Below, one piece after another: positions 22,109 through 33,423 of a stretch of 64,000 bases of DNA. The stretch's first letter is position 1, and the number at the start of each line of letters is the position of its first letter. Source of the DNA: Malus domestica (taxonomy: Eukaryota > Streptophyta > Magnoliopsida > Rosales > Rosaceae); assembly GCF_042453785.1 (NCBI RefSeq), contig NC_091671.1, positions 11,664,001 through 11,728,000 of the forward strand, written 5' to 3'. Made by a program: the position numbers and the translations under genes. The notes beneath the pieces are model-generated. The model saw only the letters and a program-made list of their open reading frames with translations, had not been told where the DNA came from and did no database searches.

Positions 22109-22959
22109 TGGGAATGTAATCAATTTGGATTGAAGAGGATTTTAATGGATTTTTTTATTGACAGATTTCAAAGGATTTTAATATACTTTATAGTTATATA
22201 TGGATTTTAGTTGATTTATATTGATTTTTGTGGATTTGTATGGATTTCTTCCATAAATTTCTTAGGATTTTGAAAAAATTGAAAATCACATGTAGAGCCG
22301 GATCATTTTTATTGAAATCATGCAGCTGTGACTCAAACAACTCTAATATTCCATTGTGTGTTCAGTTATGGGTCTCCCCTGCCTAACCTTCATTCAGTCT
22401 AGCAGACTGACCACAAGCCGCAAGCATTTTCCTAAACTTCAATGCACATTCTGGCTTCCTGCCCTTCCAGTACCCACCACGCATAACATTAGAAACCACA
22501 TTTCATTAATTTCTGGCAAGCTTCACTTCCCAACAACAACAATACATATTGAACCATCGGGTCTCAAGTAGTGGAAAAAATGGAGGAAGACTATTCGTCT
22601 TCTGAGAGACCAGAGAATTTTTGAGAAATTTGGATAAATAACCAAAATTTGTTGGGTTTGATGAGACTGGAACTTGGAGACTAGTATGAACTTGGTTTTG
22701 AGTTTGAAGCACCTACTGTCTTTTTGGATCTTCTGGAAACGTTATTTTCAGGGTATATTAGTATTTTTACTACATGTAGACATGTGTGGACATTTTTTAA
22801 ATCTTAATCGACTACTCTTGAATTTGAATGTATTTTTAAAATCCTCTCAAATCTTAATTTGACTACACCATGATTTTAAAATCATTTAAAATCCTAATTA
22901 ACTACCCTTAAATTTTAAAGTACATTAAAATCCTATCAAATTCTAATTCGACTGCACCC
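22109..22959. mobile_element. Candidate MITE with degenerate inverted ends
   Basis: Left end GGGAATGTAATCAATTTGG then AGGATTTTAAT is similar to the reverse complement of the right end (GGGTGCAGTCGAATTAG, then AGGATTTTAAT). The subterminal parts are rich in GGATTTTA-type motifs. No clean target duplication was found and the middle is non-coding, so the boundaries are approximate. Confidence 0.4.
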
Positions 22960-23246
22960 TCCTACATACGTAAAGTTCACGGTAGCCCAAACCACCTTCC
23001 TCCTTCGGTCTCAATTTTAGCTCATTGGAGTTTTGTTCCCTGAGCGGCTTAATGGAATTGAAATGCTAAATTCAATTAAAAAATAAATAAATCCTTTTGT
23101 GTAATCTAAAATAAAACCTGATATGGAAACCGAAAGCAAAGGGTCCCGACTAGAACAAAACATGAAATACATGCTCTTCAACTCTCACAAACACAGCCCT
23201 ACAACAACTCTTTGTTTTCTGTGAATCTCAACTCTCTGCCTCAGAG
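22960..23246. other. Upstream flank of PPR copy C
   Basis: Probable former promoter and 5' UTR of the PPR-C pseudogene. No other feature seen. Confidence 0.45.
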
Positions 23247-25297
23247 ATGCAGAAGATGATGCAGGCAACGATTGCTGCTTCTTCTTCTTCTTCTTTGAAG
23301 GTTGGTTATGGCAGCAGCAGCACCACCGGCACACTCAGACCCAGAGTTATGCTGCCTTGTCTTGTTCAATCTTCTTCTGTTGTTGTTTTCTTCAACAATT
23401 ACTTGGCTTTGTTTCACTTTCGAGCTTCTAAATTGACTGAATCTAGAAGCACCTAACAACACCAGCTTGTGAAAATCACTAATGTGGAGGATGCTCTCAG
23501 TGTGTTCGACGAATGCTTCAAAGGCGTCATCTGCCTTCCGTTGTCCTTTTCACTCAAAATTTTGGGTCAGCTTGCCAAGTTGAAGCATTACTCGACAGTC
23601 ATCTCCTTGAATAACCAAATGGTTGTGTTAGGATGAATGTTGTGTCAGGAATTCGTCCCAATGTTTATACTCTAAACATTATCATTCATTACTTTTGCCA
23701 TATGCACCAAATGGGGTTTAGCTTGTCTATATTGGGAGAATTCTTCAAATTGGGTTTTGAACCTGATGTCACAACCTTCAACACTCTAATCAACAACTTT
23801 CTTCTTGAGGATAAAGAGGCTGAGGCAGCAGCACTTTTCAACAAATGGGGGGAGGTGATTGCAAGCCGAATCTGTTTACTTTCAACACACTACTTAAGGG
23901 CCATTGCTTGTGTTGATGCACAAAATCAGTGAGGACTTTGGTACAACAGAAATGTTAAGTTTTTGACCTTCACTAGATTGTTTCGGTCACTAGTATGAAT
24001 AAGTATGTAAATGGATAGGGACAGGGAAGCAAACACAAGATGTATGTGGTTCACCCAGATTGGCTACGTCCACGGAGTAGAGGAGTTCTCATTAATTGTG
24101 AAGGGTTTACACAAGTACATAGGTTCAAGCTCTCCTTTAGTGAGTACTAGTGAATTATTTAGTACAAATGACATTAGAAAATATTGTGAAAGAATGATAT
24201 CTATTTATAGAAGAGAGTTTTTAGTTTCATTCTGACATTGACACGTGTCGTGTTGTGATTAGCTTCTGATGTTGACACATGTCGCGCTATGATTTGCTTC
24301 TGACGTTGACACGTGTTGCGCAGTGATTGGCCTCCTGGTTAGAGGGAAACTCTTCTGGGTCTTTGATAGTATAACGTTGACCGGTGCTCAGTAGTTTCAT
24401 GATTGGTCAAGTATGGTGCAAACATCTTGAAAGGTAACAACATTGGAGCTATCCAATTGCTTAAGAAGATAGAAGAAGGAGATTGCAAGCCTGACGTAGT
24501 TGCCTATAGCACGGTCATTGACAGTCTTTGCAAGGTTACTCTAGTTGTTGATGCATTGAAGCTCTTCTCAGAAATGACGAGTAAGGGTATTGCCCCAGAT
24601 GTCTTGACCTAATCAAAGAGTTTGCAAATTAGGGAATTGGAAAGAAGCTACAAGATTGTTGAATGAAATGGTGAGTAAACATATCTTTCCAGATGTGTGC
24701 ACCTTCAGTGTTTTGGTTGATACATATTGTAAAGAGGGGATGGTCCAGGAAGCAAGGAGCGTGGTTGAAATGATGACGCAAGGGAATATAGCACCCAATA
24801 CAATTACGTACACTTCACTTATAGATGGTTACTGTTTGCGAGGAGAAATGGACGAGGCTAAAAGGGTTTTTGAAGTAATGCTTAGCAAGGGCAGCATCGT
24901 TGGTGATTGTAGCTATTACGTATTGATAAACGGCTATTGTAAGCGTCAAAGGATAGATGATGCTCAGATGATTATTTTGGAAATGTCTTATAAGGGGGTT
25001 GTTCCGGATACAGTTACTAATAGTACTCTTATTGATGGGTTTTGCAAGATGGGGAGAACACAAGATGCACAAAACTTGTTCTATAAAATGCAAGCTTGTG
25101 GCCAACTTCCAGACATTCAAACTTATTCTATTTTATTGCATGGCATGTGTGCAAACCAACAATTTTCCAAGGCAGTTGAATTGTTGGAAGAGATGGAGGG
25201 AAAGAAGTTGGATTTTGGTATTGTAATTTACAATATTCTTATTGAAGGTTTGTGCAAAGCTGAAAAGGTTGAATATGCATGGGACTGTTTAACTTAA
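23247..25297 (+). pseudogene. PPR gene copy C, broken
   Basis: Collinear with copies A and B but disabled in several independent ways: a TAA at 23454-23456 after LTESRST, frameshifts near 23510 and 23560, a stop and small duplication near 23634, a frameshift near 23850, a solo LTR at 23911-24424, a stop with a deletion at 24610, and a 3' deletion that ends the frame at 25297 inside the twelfth repeat. Intact stretches encode PPR motifs such as PDVTTFN, PDVVAYS, PDVCTFS and PNTITYT. The downstream sequence joins spacer that in copy A lies ~460 bp further on. It cannot make a full PPR protein. Confidence 0.93.
23911..24424 (-). mobile_element. Solo LTR of the Tat-like family inside PPR copy C
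   Basis: 514 bp that is a reverse-complement relative of the 521-bp LTRs at 31100-31620 and 39495-40015. It begins TGTTGATGCACAAAATCAG and ends TTGGTCAAGTATGGTGCAAA then CA. Flanks GCTTG and TCTTG are a 5-bp target duplication with one difference, and the PPR reading resumes right after. It shares the repeated ACACGTGTC-type motifs and a CTATTTATAG box. It is clearly older than the intact element, judging by its many differences. Confidence 0.9.
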
Positions 25298-25720
25298 GTG
25301 ATAGAGCAAATTTTATGTTACTCTTCAATGATGATGAAATTCGTAGACATATTTATGGCTCTGTTTAACTTAATAGGACAGGTCTATCCAATTACATACC
25401 TCTCTATGAAGTTAGCACTAACAACTCTCCAACCCGAAACAAGGGGAATAATGAAGAAATTCCTCTGTTTCTTAAACTATCGAGATGGCAATAAATTTCA
25501 AAACTCAGATTCATGGTTGTACTGCAAACACTATTGTTTTTTCTATTGCAACGTTTGATGAAGGCATCCCAGACTTCCAAAAGCCACCACGGTAGCTGTA
25601 GTGTAGATGATTGTTCCAAAAACAAGTACCTGTGACAGTAGCCAGGTCATACATTTGGGTGAGAGTCGTGAGAGACCACCGCAGATTTGGAGGCAGCATC
25701 ATATTAAAATCAGCTGCACT
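25298..25720. other. PPR-C/p44 spacer
   Basis: Matches the flank of copy A up to about 25585, then continues into sequence that copy A has deleted. No gene. Confidence 0.55.
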
Positions 25721-26770
25721 TCATCCTTCGTTTATATTCGGGATCTTGGAGTGCCTAGTGCTCTCACAACCAGGGCAGTTATGCAAGCTTTCATGAATAT
25801 ACATGTCGCATTCAAGGCAGAAGTGTTGTTTGCATTTTGGGCAAGCGACCCGAAGACCGGGCTTGTTTCCTGTGTCATAAACAGTGAAAACAAATATAAG
25901 ATAGGGAGGCGATGCTGCCTACACAAGCAAGGTTTTTATATGACATCAATGAATAACTTAAATATACATTTGAGAGGGAAGGTTTTCCCTGTGATTTGAA
26001 CAAGTGATATTTCCGGGTTCTTCTAATTTTCCCTCTCCCCTCTTATATTACCTAATTTTTTGGAGCTTTTCCTATTTGGACTCATTGTCTCTTTAAGCAT
26101 ATTATTTTTAAAGTAAAAAAGCAGCTTCAAACTGCTGCTTCCTAAGGGAGCGTCTGCTAAAACGTTGCATTAAAACAAAGAAACACTACACTCCCCAGCT
26201 TCCTTATCAGACCTGCATAACTTCTGTCAGACCATAAGGCCAACGTTTAATAGAATTGAACCATGCAATTCATATCAAGAATATTTCCTGGTTTGTAGAT
26301 ATCATCCCTGAAGGAAAATACGTTGAAGCCAAATATGTCCAATCTTATTACAACTATAGCTAAAGCTGTTACATTGTGAACGTAGTCTTTCTATCAATTT
26401 TATTGCAAAAGCTCCAAAATATATATTTCATGTACAGAAACACTTACCGGGATTGAGAAGACTTTGTTGGCAGCCGAAACAAGATCTAGGAAACTTGTTT
26501 TGTTGATCAATTAGTAGTGAGAGGTACATCTCGTAAAAAGGTACAATGGGAAAGAGATGATGATAAGACCTTGCCAAATGAGGGGATGAAATGAGTGTCA
26601 ACCCACAAATGCGACATTCCGTAGGTAGCTCACATACGCGAGCCTTGCACCTAGGACAAGTGTATCCAGCTCCTACCTTTGCCTCCTTGTGACATGAACA
26701 GATGGCCACAGAGCCCTCTGCCGCTCTTTGTGGGAACCCTATCTTTATCAAATTAGCAATTGCAAATTCT

Positions 26771-27071
26771 GCTATTTATTGGAAGAAAGAATGGCAACTA
26801 GGGTTAGGTTAGGTTGCATGTTCACTGCACAAAGGATTTTAGGGTGATAGATAGTGTTGTCAATTCCCTTAATTCAAGGGATGTGTCTTATTTGTCTTGT
26901 TGTCAATTCCCTTAATTCAAGGGATGTGTCTTATTTGTTCTTTTTTTGTTAGCTTTAGACGTCAATCAAGGAGGGATAGGTAGTCTTATTTTCTTCCCTC
27001 TAGCACATATATATTTGCTATCTCTTGTACCTGATTGTCTCATGATGAATATACCATTCACAAAATTCAAT
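26771..27071. other. Insertion inside a p44 exon of copy C
   Basis: These ~300 bp are absent from copy A, where the two exon halves are joined. They contain a ~42-bp direct duplication (about 26850-26937) built on CAATTCCCTTAATTCAAGGG. I could not find terminal repeats that identify a transposon. Confidence 0.55.
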
Positions 27072-28100
27072 ACTATTGTAGGAGGAGGAGGCGCATGTTC
27101 CAATATTAACTCTTTTAAGTGCGGCTACACAAAGCAGAAAACATATCAAAATCAATGTTCTAAAAACAAACTTTGTAGGTTAAAACTTAATAGTAATAAT
27201 AACCGTGGATGAAAATCTTAAATCGTGAAAAACAAGACTACTTTCTCGTGCTCAAATGCATTATAAACCCAAAATTCAGGTTTAGGGTTACCTAGATGAA
27301 CTCACCTCATCCAAAGGAATATAGTATAAGCCACCGGTTTCTTGGCATAGATTCTTGCATATGGAATTTTCTGCCGAGAGACCAATGACTGAGCACCTAA
27401 TTTTTGATTTCTTACACTTCTGGATAGTTTCCAGTATATCTCCTGGATCACAGGTACTGAGAGCTGAATATAAGATCAGCATTTCTCTATGACCATACGA
27501 TGGAATCTGATTCAGATACCCATGTACAAGATCCAATGCATTCTGCAGGGACGAGTCACCAGAGCATTCCAGTTTACCCATCAACGCTTTAACATGAGAC
27601 TGGGGGCTGCCACCAAGATCCGTTAAACAATGAGCAACACCATCTTTTACAGTCACCAGGCCAACTTGACTAAACGGATTCTGGTAGAAAAACTCTCTTA
27701 TGAAGGCCTCAACATGTTTTGCAACTACCCCCCGTTCTGCTTGGTCGAAAATCCATTTCCGCAGCTGCCTTCACAACTTAACATCACACTTTAAGTACAT
27801 ACATATCACAAGTACTGTCAAAAAAGAAAAACTCTTGCATCCATGCATCTTACTTTAACATTTTCATCATTGACAGAAGATGATGTAAACCAAACTCCTT
27901 GGCTGCCCAAGCTAATGTTATTCTATGTTGCATATGCCTTCTCTGCTCTAAGCACTAGTCGAACCGAAAATCGCAGTACAAAATATTGTCAATGTACTTG
28001 AAACAAATTTAAAGCTTCAAACTTTACTAAACAAAGGTTCCAGAAAAAATCAAATTGTAGCAGATCAAACCAAAAACAAAAGAGAGTAGAAATAAGCTAA

Positions 28101-28167
28101 AAGCTCTCTCTCTCTCTCTCTCTCTCCCTCTCTCTCTCCCTCCCTCCCTCCCTCCCTCCCTCCCTCC
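28101..28167. repeat. (CT)n/(CCCT)n microsatellite in p44 exon 1
   Basis: About 67 bp of CT followed by CCCT units directly after the MNNGEQRRLNG coding piece. The Arg/Glu/Gly-rich ORFs across it are artefacts. Confidence 0.95.
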
Positions 28168-28310
28168 GTTTAGGCGCCTTTGTTCGCCGTTGTTCATGGT
28201 TCGATTGACCGCGATTTGCTGTGGCTCTTGCCTCTTGGAGTGATGAGACCCAGAGCACCGAGGCACAGACGCCCACCAGTTCATAATTTTGCACCCAACT
28301 TTTAATTTAT

Positions 28311-29257
28311 GAGGTATTCATCAATTTCCTCTCTGAATTTGTGACTATTGGCCAATTTCCCCCCTCAACTTTAATTTTGGCCAATTTCCCCCCTTAACTC
28401 TCATAATTAGTCAATTTCCCCCCTCAACTTTAATTTGGCCAATTTCCCCCCTCAACTCTCATAATTTGTCAATTTGTACCCTACTATTAATTTTTTAATT
28501 TGATCATAATTAAACAAGTGTGTGTAAGAAACTAAATAAGATGTATGTTAATCATTTTCCTATGTCTTTATCCTATTACAAATAGATTAAAATTTAGAAT
28601 TTTACAATTTATCATAGATAGTATTATTAGTCATAATAAATCAGTATGGAGTAATTTTATTTGATTTTTTACTATACAAAATTGATAAAAAAAATGATTG
28701 ATGTGTACATTTTTGTATGTGAATACAATTTTCTTTATAAAAGTGAAAGCTAAGTTCAAGTAAATTGCGGAGAATCGAGCTTTAGTGCAAAAATGGCTAG
28801 TCAATTCATAATTTTCGACTCCTTATTAAGAATAACCCATTTTATTGAAATAGGTCTGATCCATGAGTTTAGGATTATTATTTCTTCTTCTACATGCTTT
28901 AAACCCGATTCATAACTTTTTCTTATAATCAACCCATATCACATACTAATTGTATTATGTTTTTGTACATTTTACCCTATATTATGCAGGTGAGTTTATG
29001 TTAATTTTAGTACTTTGTTGGAAGTTATTAGAAAGATTGAAAGAAAAAAAAAAAGAATAGATGGAAAATTAAAAAAATTTAACAGAAGGGGGCAAATTGA
29101 CTAATTATGAGAGTTGAGGGGGGAAATTGGCCAAATTAAAGTTAAGGGGGAAATTGACTAATTATGAGAGTTAAGGGGGGAAATTGGCCAAAATTAAAGT
29201 TGAGGGGGGAAATTGGCCAATGTTCACAAGTTTAGGGGGGGAATTGATGAATACCTC
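28311..29257. mobile_element. Mutator-like MITE with tandem-repeat arms
   Basis: A 947-bp element flanked by 9-bp target duplications TTAATTTAT (28302-28310, 29258-29266). Ends are GAGGTATTCATCAATT and its inverse. Each ~170-bp arm contains several tandem units built on CAATTTCCCCCCTCAACT, so the arms are long inverted repeats. The core is AT-rich and non-coding. It inserted ~110 bp upstream of the p44 copy C start codon. Confidence 0.88.
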
Positions 29258-29266
29258 TTAATTTAT

Positions 29267-29719
29267 TTTAACTAAATAATAAATATTATTTTTCTCCAAA
29301 AGAAAACGTTATTTCTTTCAATTTATTTTAAATGTTTTTCTATTTTTTTAATTCATCGATATTTTTACACTAGAAGAGGAAAAGTTCGGCGAAGGCACAC
29401 AATGAACAACCTAATTTAGTATCGAATTCGCTATTTACGATATTCAAACTAAGCCCTTTCACTTTCAAATGAAAATGAATACAAAAAAACTGTAGTACCA
29501 AAAAACAAAACATTTTTCTTTTCATAATCACTACAATTTAGTAGCATTCTCTTCACCTGGGATGCTTTTGATTTGACCTCTTTTCTTTTTCTTTTTTTTT
29601 GATTTGACCTTTTTAAATGGAGAGTTTGATATTAAATTATGGCTAGTATATTGTGTAACTTAATGAAATCTCCCGCTCTCATACAATTGTATAAAAGTTT
29701 TATAAAAAATTATGAGGAA
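29267..29719. other. AT-rich spacer
   Basis: No gene or clear repeat boundary. Possible polypyrimidine-rich stretch near 29575-29600. Confidence 0.45.
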
Positions 29720-31099
29720 AAAATTATAGCAATGGTTATTAACTTTAACCTAATGAAGTTATGGTATCTCAACTAAAAATTTGTGACCATTGATCTCTTA
29801 TGTGAAATCCCGTCCCTGAAATTTCACTATTAAGTATGTATCTCGTAATTTAAGTTCGTATTTCACGTTTACGTCATTTTTATTACTTAATTTCAATTCC
29901 GTTTATTGGGTTTGAATTTTCGTAATCAATCTTTATCTTTCGTTGACTTTTTGAAGTTTTAACTAGTGTTTTTAAATAGATCTCGAACCCACGAATGCAT
30001 AGGCAAAAGCCGTTTGCGAGTCTGAGTTATAACGGTATAGTTACGGACGTTTGAAGTTGTGAACTATAGATTGTGGGAATTATTTAATTCCTACATGTGG
30101 GTTAAATGTTAAGTTAGTTTAAAAAGGGGAAGGTTTCTGATAAAAAAAAAAAAAAAAGGGAGAAAAGGAGAGGGTCTTATTCTAACCCGTTTTGGGGGTG
30201 AATTGGACCCGTTAACCCACAAACTTGATCCGCTTGTATCTCCTCCATTCAAGCTCCGTTTTGAGTGATCTTGGTATCCATGGAAAGCTCTTGACGAGCC
30301 CTACAACTCTGTAGTGATAGATTTCCCATTTTATTTTCCATATTTGCAGTTCGAAGCCACAAACCACGACTTTTCTGGCGGTTTATCATTTTTCCGGTGA
30401 TTCTGGCAACCATTTCCTTCGAACGAGGTATGAAACTTCATTTACTCTTCATAATCTTCAAGGTGGTATGCTTGGTTCGTGTTTTCGTATTCATTTTAGA
30501 GTTGGGTGTTTAGAACCCTAGAAATTCGATTTTCTCCGGTGAATTTGGACGGTTTCCGATTAGAATTTATCGTCGGCCTAGTTGTGAAAAGTATTTTCCT
30601 TATTGAGCTCTAGCTACCACTTAAATTTGAGCTCATTTAGTTAATATTGAAAATATGATGATCATTACATCATACTATATGTGGCTCTTACTATTGGGAG
30701 ATAGTCTCTTTGGTTTTGTTTGATGAACACCTATAACTCTATTGCTTTGGTGTGTCTTTTCTCAGTTGTTACCTAACATCCCAGGCTAGTAGACAACCAT
30801 GATGACGGTTGACACTATGTATGTATAGTCTTATTTGAAAATTACCCATTTATCATGTTGCAATTGTTGCTCTTTAAAGTTAGTGAATGCATTAATGTAA
30901 TGTTGATGATGGGGAATCGACATTTATATTGTCTCATAATGTGAAATTGTTTCTCATTATATTTAGTACAATGTTGCTAGAGTTATTTGTATACATTTAG
31001 TCAAACGTGGTCCATATTTTGTCTTTGTGATGATAGTGAATAGCCATGGCTTTTATATGAATGACAGTGAATAGCCATTGTTGATAAACATATTAATTC

Positions 31100-31620
31100 T
31101 GTTTGTACCATACTTGACCAATCCCGAAACTACCGAGCACCGGCCAACGCTATACTGTCAAGGACCCAGAAGAGTTCCCCTCCGACCAGGAGGCCAATCA
31201 CTACTCGACACGTGTCAAGATTAGAAGCCAATCAGAGCGCAGCACGTGTCAACATCAAGAACCAATCATAACATGACACATGTCAATGTGACAAAGCTAC
31301 AAGTTTTTCTATAAATAGGGGTCATTCCCCCACAATATTGCCTAATGCCATTTTGTGTTAAATCATTCACAAGAACTCACTAAATTGAGAGCTTGATCCT
31401 TTGTACTTGTGTAAGCCCTTCACTACTAATAAGAACTCCTCTACTCCGTGGACGTAGCCAATCTGGGTGAACCACGTACATCCTGTGTTTGCTTCTCTGT
31501 CTCTATTCATTTACGTACTTATCCTCACTAGTGACTGAAGCAACCAAGCAACCAAGCGAAGGTCACAAAACCTGACACTTTCTGTTGTACCAAAGTCTTC
31601 GCTGATTTTGTGCATCAACA
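31100..31620 (+). repeat. 5' LTR of the Tat-like element
   Basis: 521 bp, begins TGTTTGTACCATACTTGACC and ends GTGCATCAACA. Identical by eye to 39495-40015. Confidence 0.95.
31205..31320 (+). promoter_or_regulatory. LTR promoter: repeated G-box-like motifs and TATA box
   Basis: The U3 part contains three spaced units of CCAATCA followed by an ACACGTGTCA-type palindrome: GACACGTGTC at 31207-31216, GCACGTGTC at 31242-31250 and GACACATGTC at 31275-31284. A strong TATA box CTATAAATAG follows at 31310-31319. CACGTG is the plant G-box/ABRE core bound by bZIP and bHLH factors. The same layout is in the 3' LTR (TATA 39704-39713) and, diverged, in the solo LTR at 23911. Stress or ABA responsiveness is inference. 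Confidence 0.75.
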
Positions 31621-31727
31621 TTTGGCGCCGTCTGTGGGAAACGACACTTATTCCTACTCTCTTCAGCTGTGTCAAGCTGGTTTCTATCATTCGTACACTT
31701 TCTTTTGATCAAGCATCCCTCTCCAAC

Positions 31728-33422
31728 ATGGGAAGCGAAGGAAGCCACAGCACACAGAATGACACCCCCCTTGCACATAGTGCGAAACAACGAAAGAAGG
31801 AAGGAAAACGAGTTCTTCTTCAAGCTAAAGTCGATGAGTTGGAAGCTCAGAACAACAAGATAGCAATGAGGAATGAGGTCCTCCAGGAGCAATATGAGAA
31901 GCTCTTCGAGACACTCCACGAAGCTAGGCAAGCTCAGACACGCGAGCTTGTTGCCCCCGTGGAAGTCAACCATCAACTGGGTGCCCTCCAACATGGAGGG
32001 TCACATGCATTCGACATAGATATCCCTGATAGGGAACAGATTACCCCTCGACTTGATAATCAACATGAGGCTTCTCTTAACCTAGTTGCTTCGACCCGAA
32101 CCATGAGAAGTGGAGAGAGACACCTCTTTGCTGAAGGGGCAGAAAGATTGAAAGCCGTCTTTCGCGATTGTCGGGATTTCCTGAAGCAACGTCGAGAGAA
32201 TTCCATCCATATAAGCTCAAAGATTAATGACCCAAGGATTTCTGAGAGACTCGGTCCCCTGCCACGGCCCAAGCCGGCCACCAATTTGGGGAAGGGGCAA
32301 CAAGTCCCAGAGAGACATGAGGGTACAGGGGACTCAGAGGTGTTCCGACAGACATACCCTGGAAGCCAGTACAGCGAGTCCAGGGAAAAATCACATGCCC
32401 TTGATCAAACCTTCCTAATTCCAATAGAAGATGGAGATTTACGAAAGAAAGCTCCAGTGACACATAACTCCACTCAGGACCCCCTTGTCCTACAACTTCT
32501 TGAGGAAGTAAACAAGTTGAAGGCTGAACGTCAGGCTGAAATACCTGACTGGAACCAACCCAGGCCTGGCCCTCTTACAAGGAGGATCCTCAACACCCCC
32601 CTTCAAGCAAAGACAAAGCAAAAGCTTGGCTTGCAACTTTATACTGGAAAAGAGGACCCGATTGAGCACCTTAACCTCTTTGAATCCACCATGGCATACC
32701 GGATGCACACCGACGAAGAGCGATGTCTTCTCTTCCCCTCCACCCTCTCTAGTGGAGCTCTAAATTGGTATTGTCGTCTTACACCTGAGACGATAGACTC
32801 ATTTGAGGAATTGAGGAAACTATTTGTTTCCCAACACATTTTCCAAACCGATCGCTTGCACTCTACAGATGACTTGTACACTATCCGCCAGAAGCCAGAC
32901 GAGTCATTAAGTATGTATGTTGGCCGCTTCAGCCATGAATACTCCCGGTGTGCCGAGGCAGACGACAAGACTGCCCTCAAAGCCTTCACGGCAGGCCTAC
33001 GTGATTGTTTCTTTAAATACATGATCAATGCCAATACTTGGAAGACTTACTCTGAGGTGATGGCGCAGGCTTATAACCATGCCTCCGCCGAGGCAAAGAC
33101 ATATCAGGAGAAACCCCCTACAACCATCCTTTATCAACAAGTGAGAGGTGGAAGCCAGACTCACCTAAATGAGAAGACCTCGACTTTCCAAACAGCAGTG
33201 GCACCTCCCCATGCCTTGCATAATGCTTCACCGAATCAACAGACATATCAATTTCAAGGCAAGAGGAAGGATTTCCATCCTCACCACTCTCCTTTCAGTA
33301 AAAAGAGTAAGGGACACTATCCCGATAACCAAGGGTATCGCCACAATAGCGCTCGCCCCCAGGCAGTCAATGCAGTGGGTCAAACCCGCGTCAAGGGTAT
33401 CGCCACAATAGCGAGGTTTTAG
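31728..33422 (+). CDS. Tat-like gag protein
   Basis: 564 residues from ATG at 31728 (the frame is open earlier from the LTR end but lacks an ATG there). N-terminal Lys/Glu-rich coiled coil (KVDELEAQNNKIAMRNEVLQ). Retrotransposon gag domain in the middle to C-terminal half: LGLQLYTGKEDPIEHLNLFE, SSGALNWYCRLTP, FEELRKLFVSQHI, QKPDESLSMYVGRFSHEY. Gag packages element RNA into particles. No CCHC zinc knuckle is visible before the stop. The C-terminal end crosses the deletion junction that removed protease and RT, marked by a 21-bp direct repeat (33331-33351 and 33393-33413). Confidence 0.88.
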   Translation: MGSEGSHSTQNDTPLAHSAKQRKKEGKRVLLQAKVDELEAQNNKIAMRNEVLQEQYEKLFETLHEARQAQTRELVAPVEVNHQLGALQHGGSHAFDIDIPDREQITPRLDNQHEASLNLVASTRTMRSGERHLFAEGAERLKAVFRDCRDFLKQRRENSIHISSKINDPRISERLGPLPRPKPATNLGKGQQVPERHEGTGDSEVFRQTYPGSQYSESREKSHALDQTFLIPIEDGDLRKKAPVTHNSTQDPLVLQLLEEVNKLKAERQAEIPDWNQPRPGPLTRRILNTPLQAKTKQKLGLQLYTGKEDPIEHLNLFESTMAYRMHTDEERCLLFPSTLSSGALNWYCRLTPETIDSFEELRKLFVSQHIFQTDRLHSTDDLYTIRQKPDESLSMYVGRFSHEYSRCAEADDKTALKAFTAGLRDCFFKYMINANTWKTYSEVMAQAYNHASAEAKTYQEKPPTTILYQQVRGGSQTHLNEKTSTFQTAVAPPHALHNASPNQQTYQFQGKRKDFHPHHSPFSKKSKGHYPDNQGYRHNSARPQAVNAVGQTRVKGIATIARF

Positions 33423-33423
33423 C

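Larger units (their letters stand above)
25721..28197 (-). pseudogene. GTF2H2: TFIIH subunit p44/SSL1 (GTF2H2), copy C, degraded
   Basis: Minus-strand exons in order: start MNNGEQRRLNG (ATG at 28197) running into a GA/GGGA microsatellite; an exon from AAAEMDFRPSR through the Ssl1/vWA domain (KALMGKLECSGDSSLQNALD, ALDLVHGYLNQIPSYGHRE) to a donor at 27305; an exon HLKELILEHAPPPP near 27070-27130; IKIGFPQRAAEG with the zinc motifs CPRCKARVCELPTECRICG (26448-26767); and a last exon with CPKCKQHFCLECDMYIHES ending at the TGA at 25721. The exon(s) between RLNG and AAAEMDF are missing, there is a one-base insertion in a G run near 27731, and a ~300-bp insertion splits PPPPA from AEFAI. Function is therefore unlikely. 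A complete functional gene is expected elsewhere. Confidence 0.82.

Noticed and set aside
25721-27770. Functional GTF2H2 gene
   Set aside because: N-terminal exon(s) are missing, a G-run insertion shifts the frame near 27731 and an insertion splits an exon.
28027-28294. Arg/Glu/Gly-rich ORFs near the p44 start
   Set aside because: They are translations of the (CT)n/(CCCT)n microsatellite.
31608-31727. gag start inside the 5' LTR end
   Set aside because: The codon there is TTG; the first in-frame ATG is 31728.
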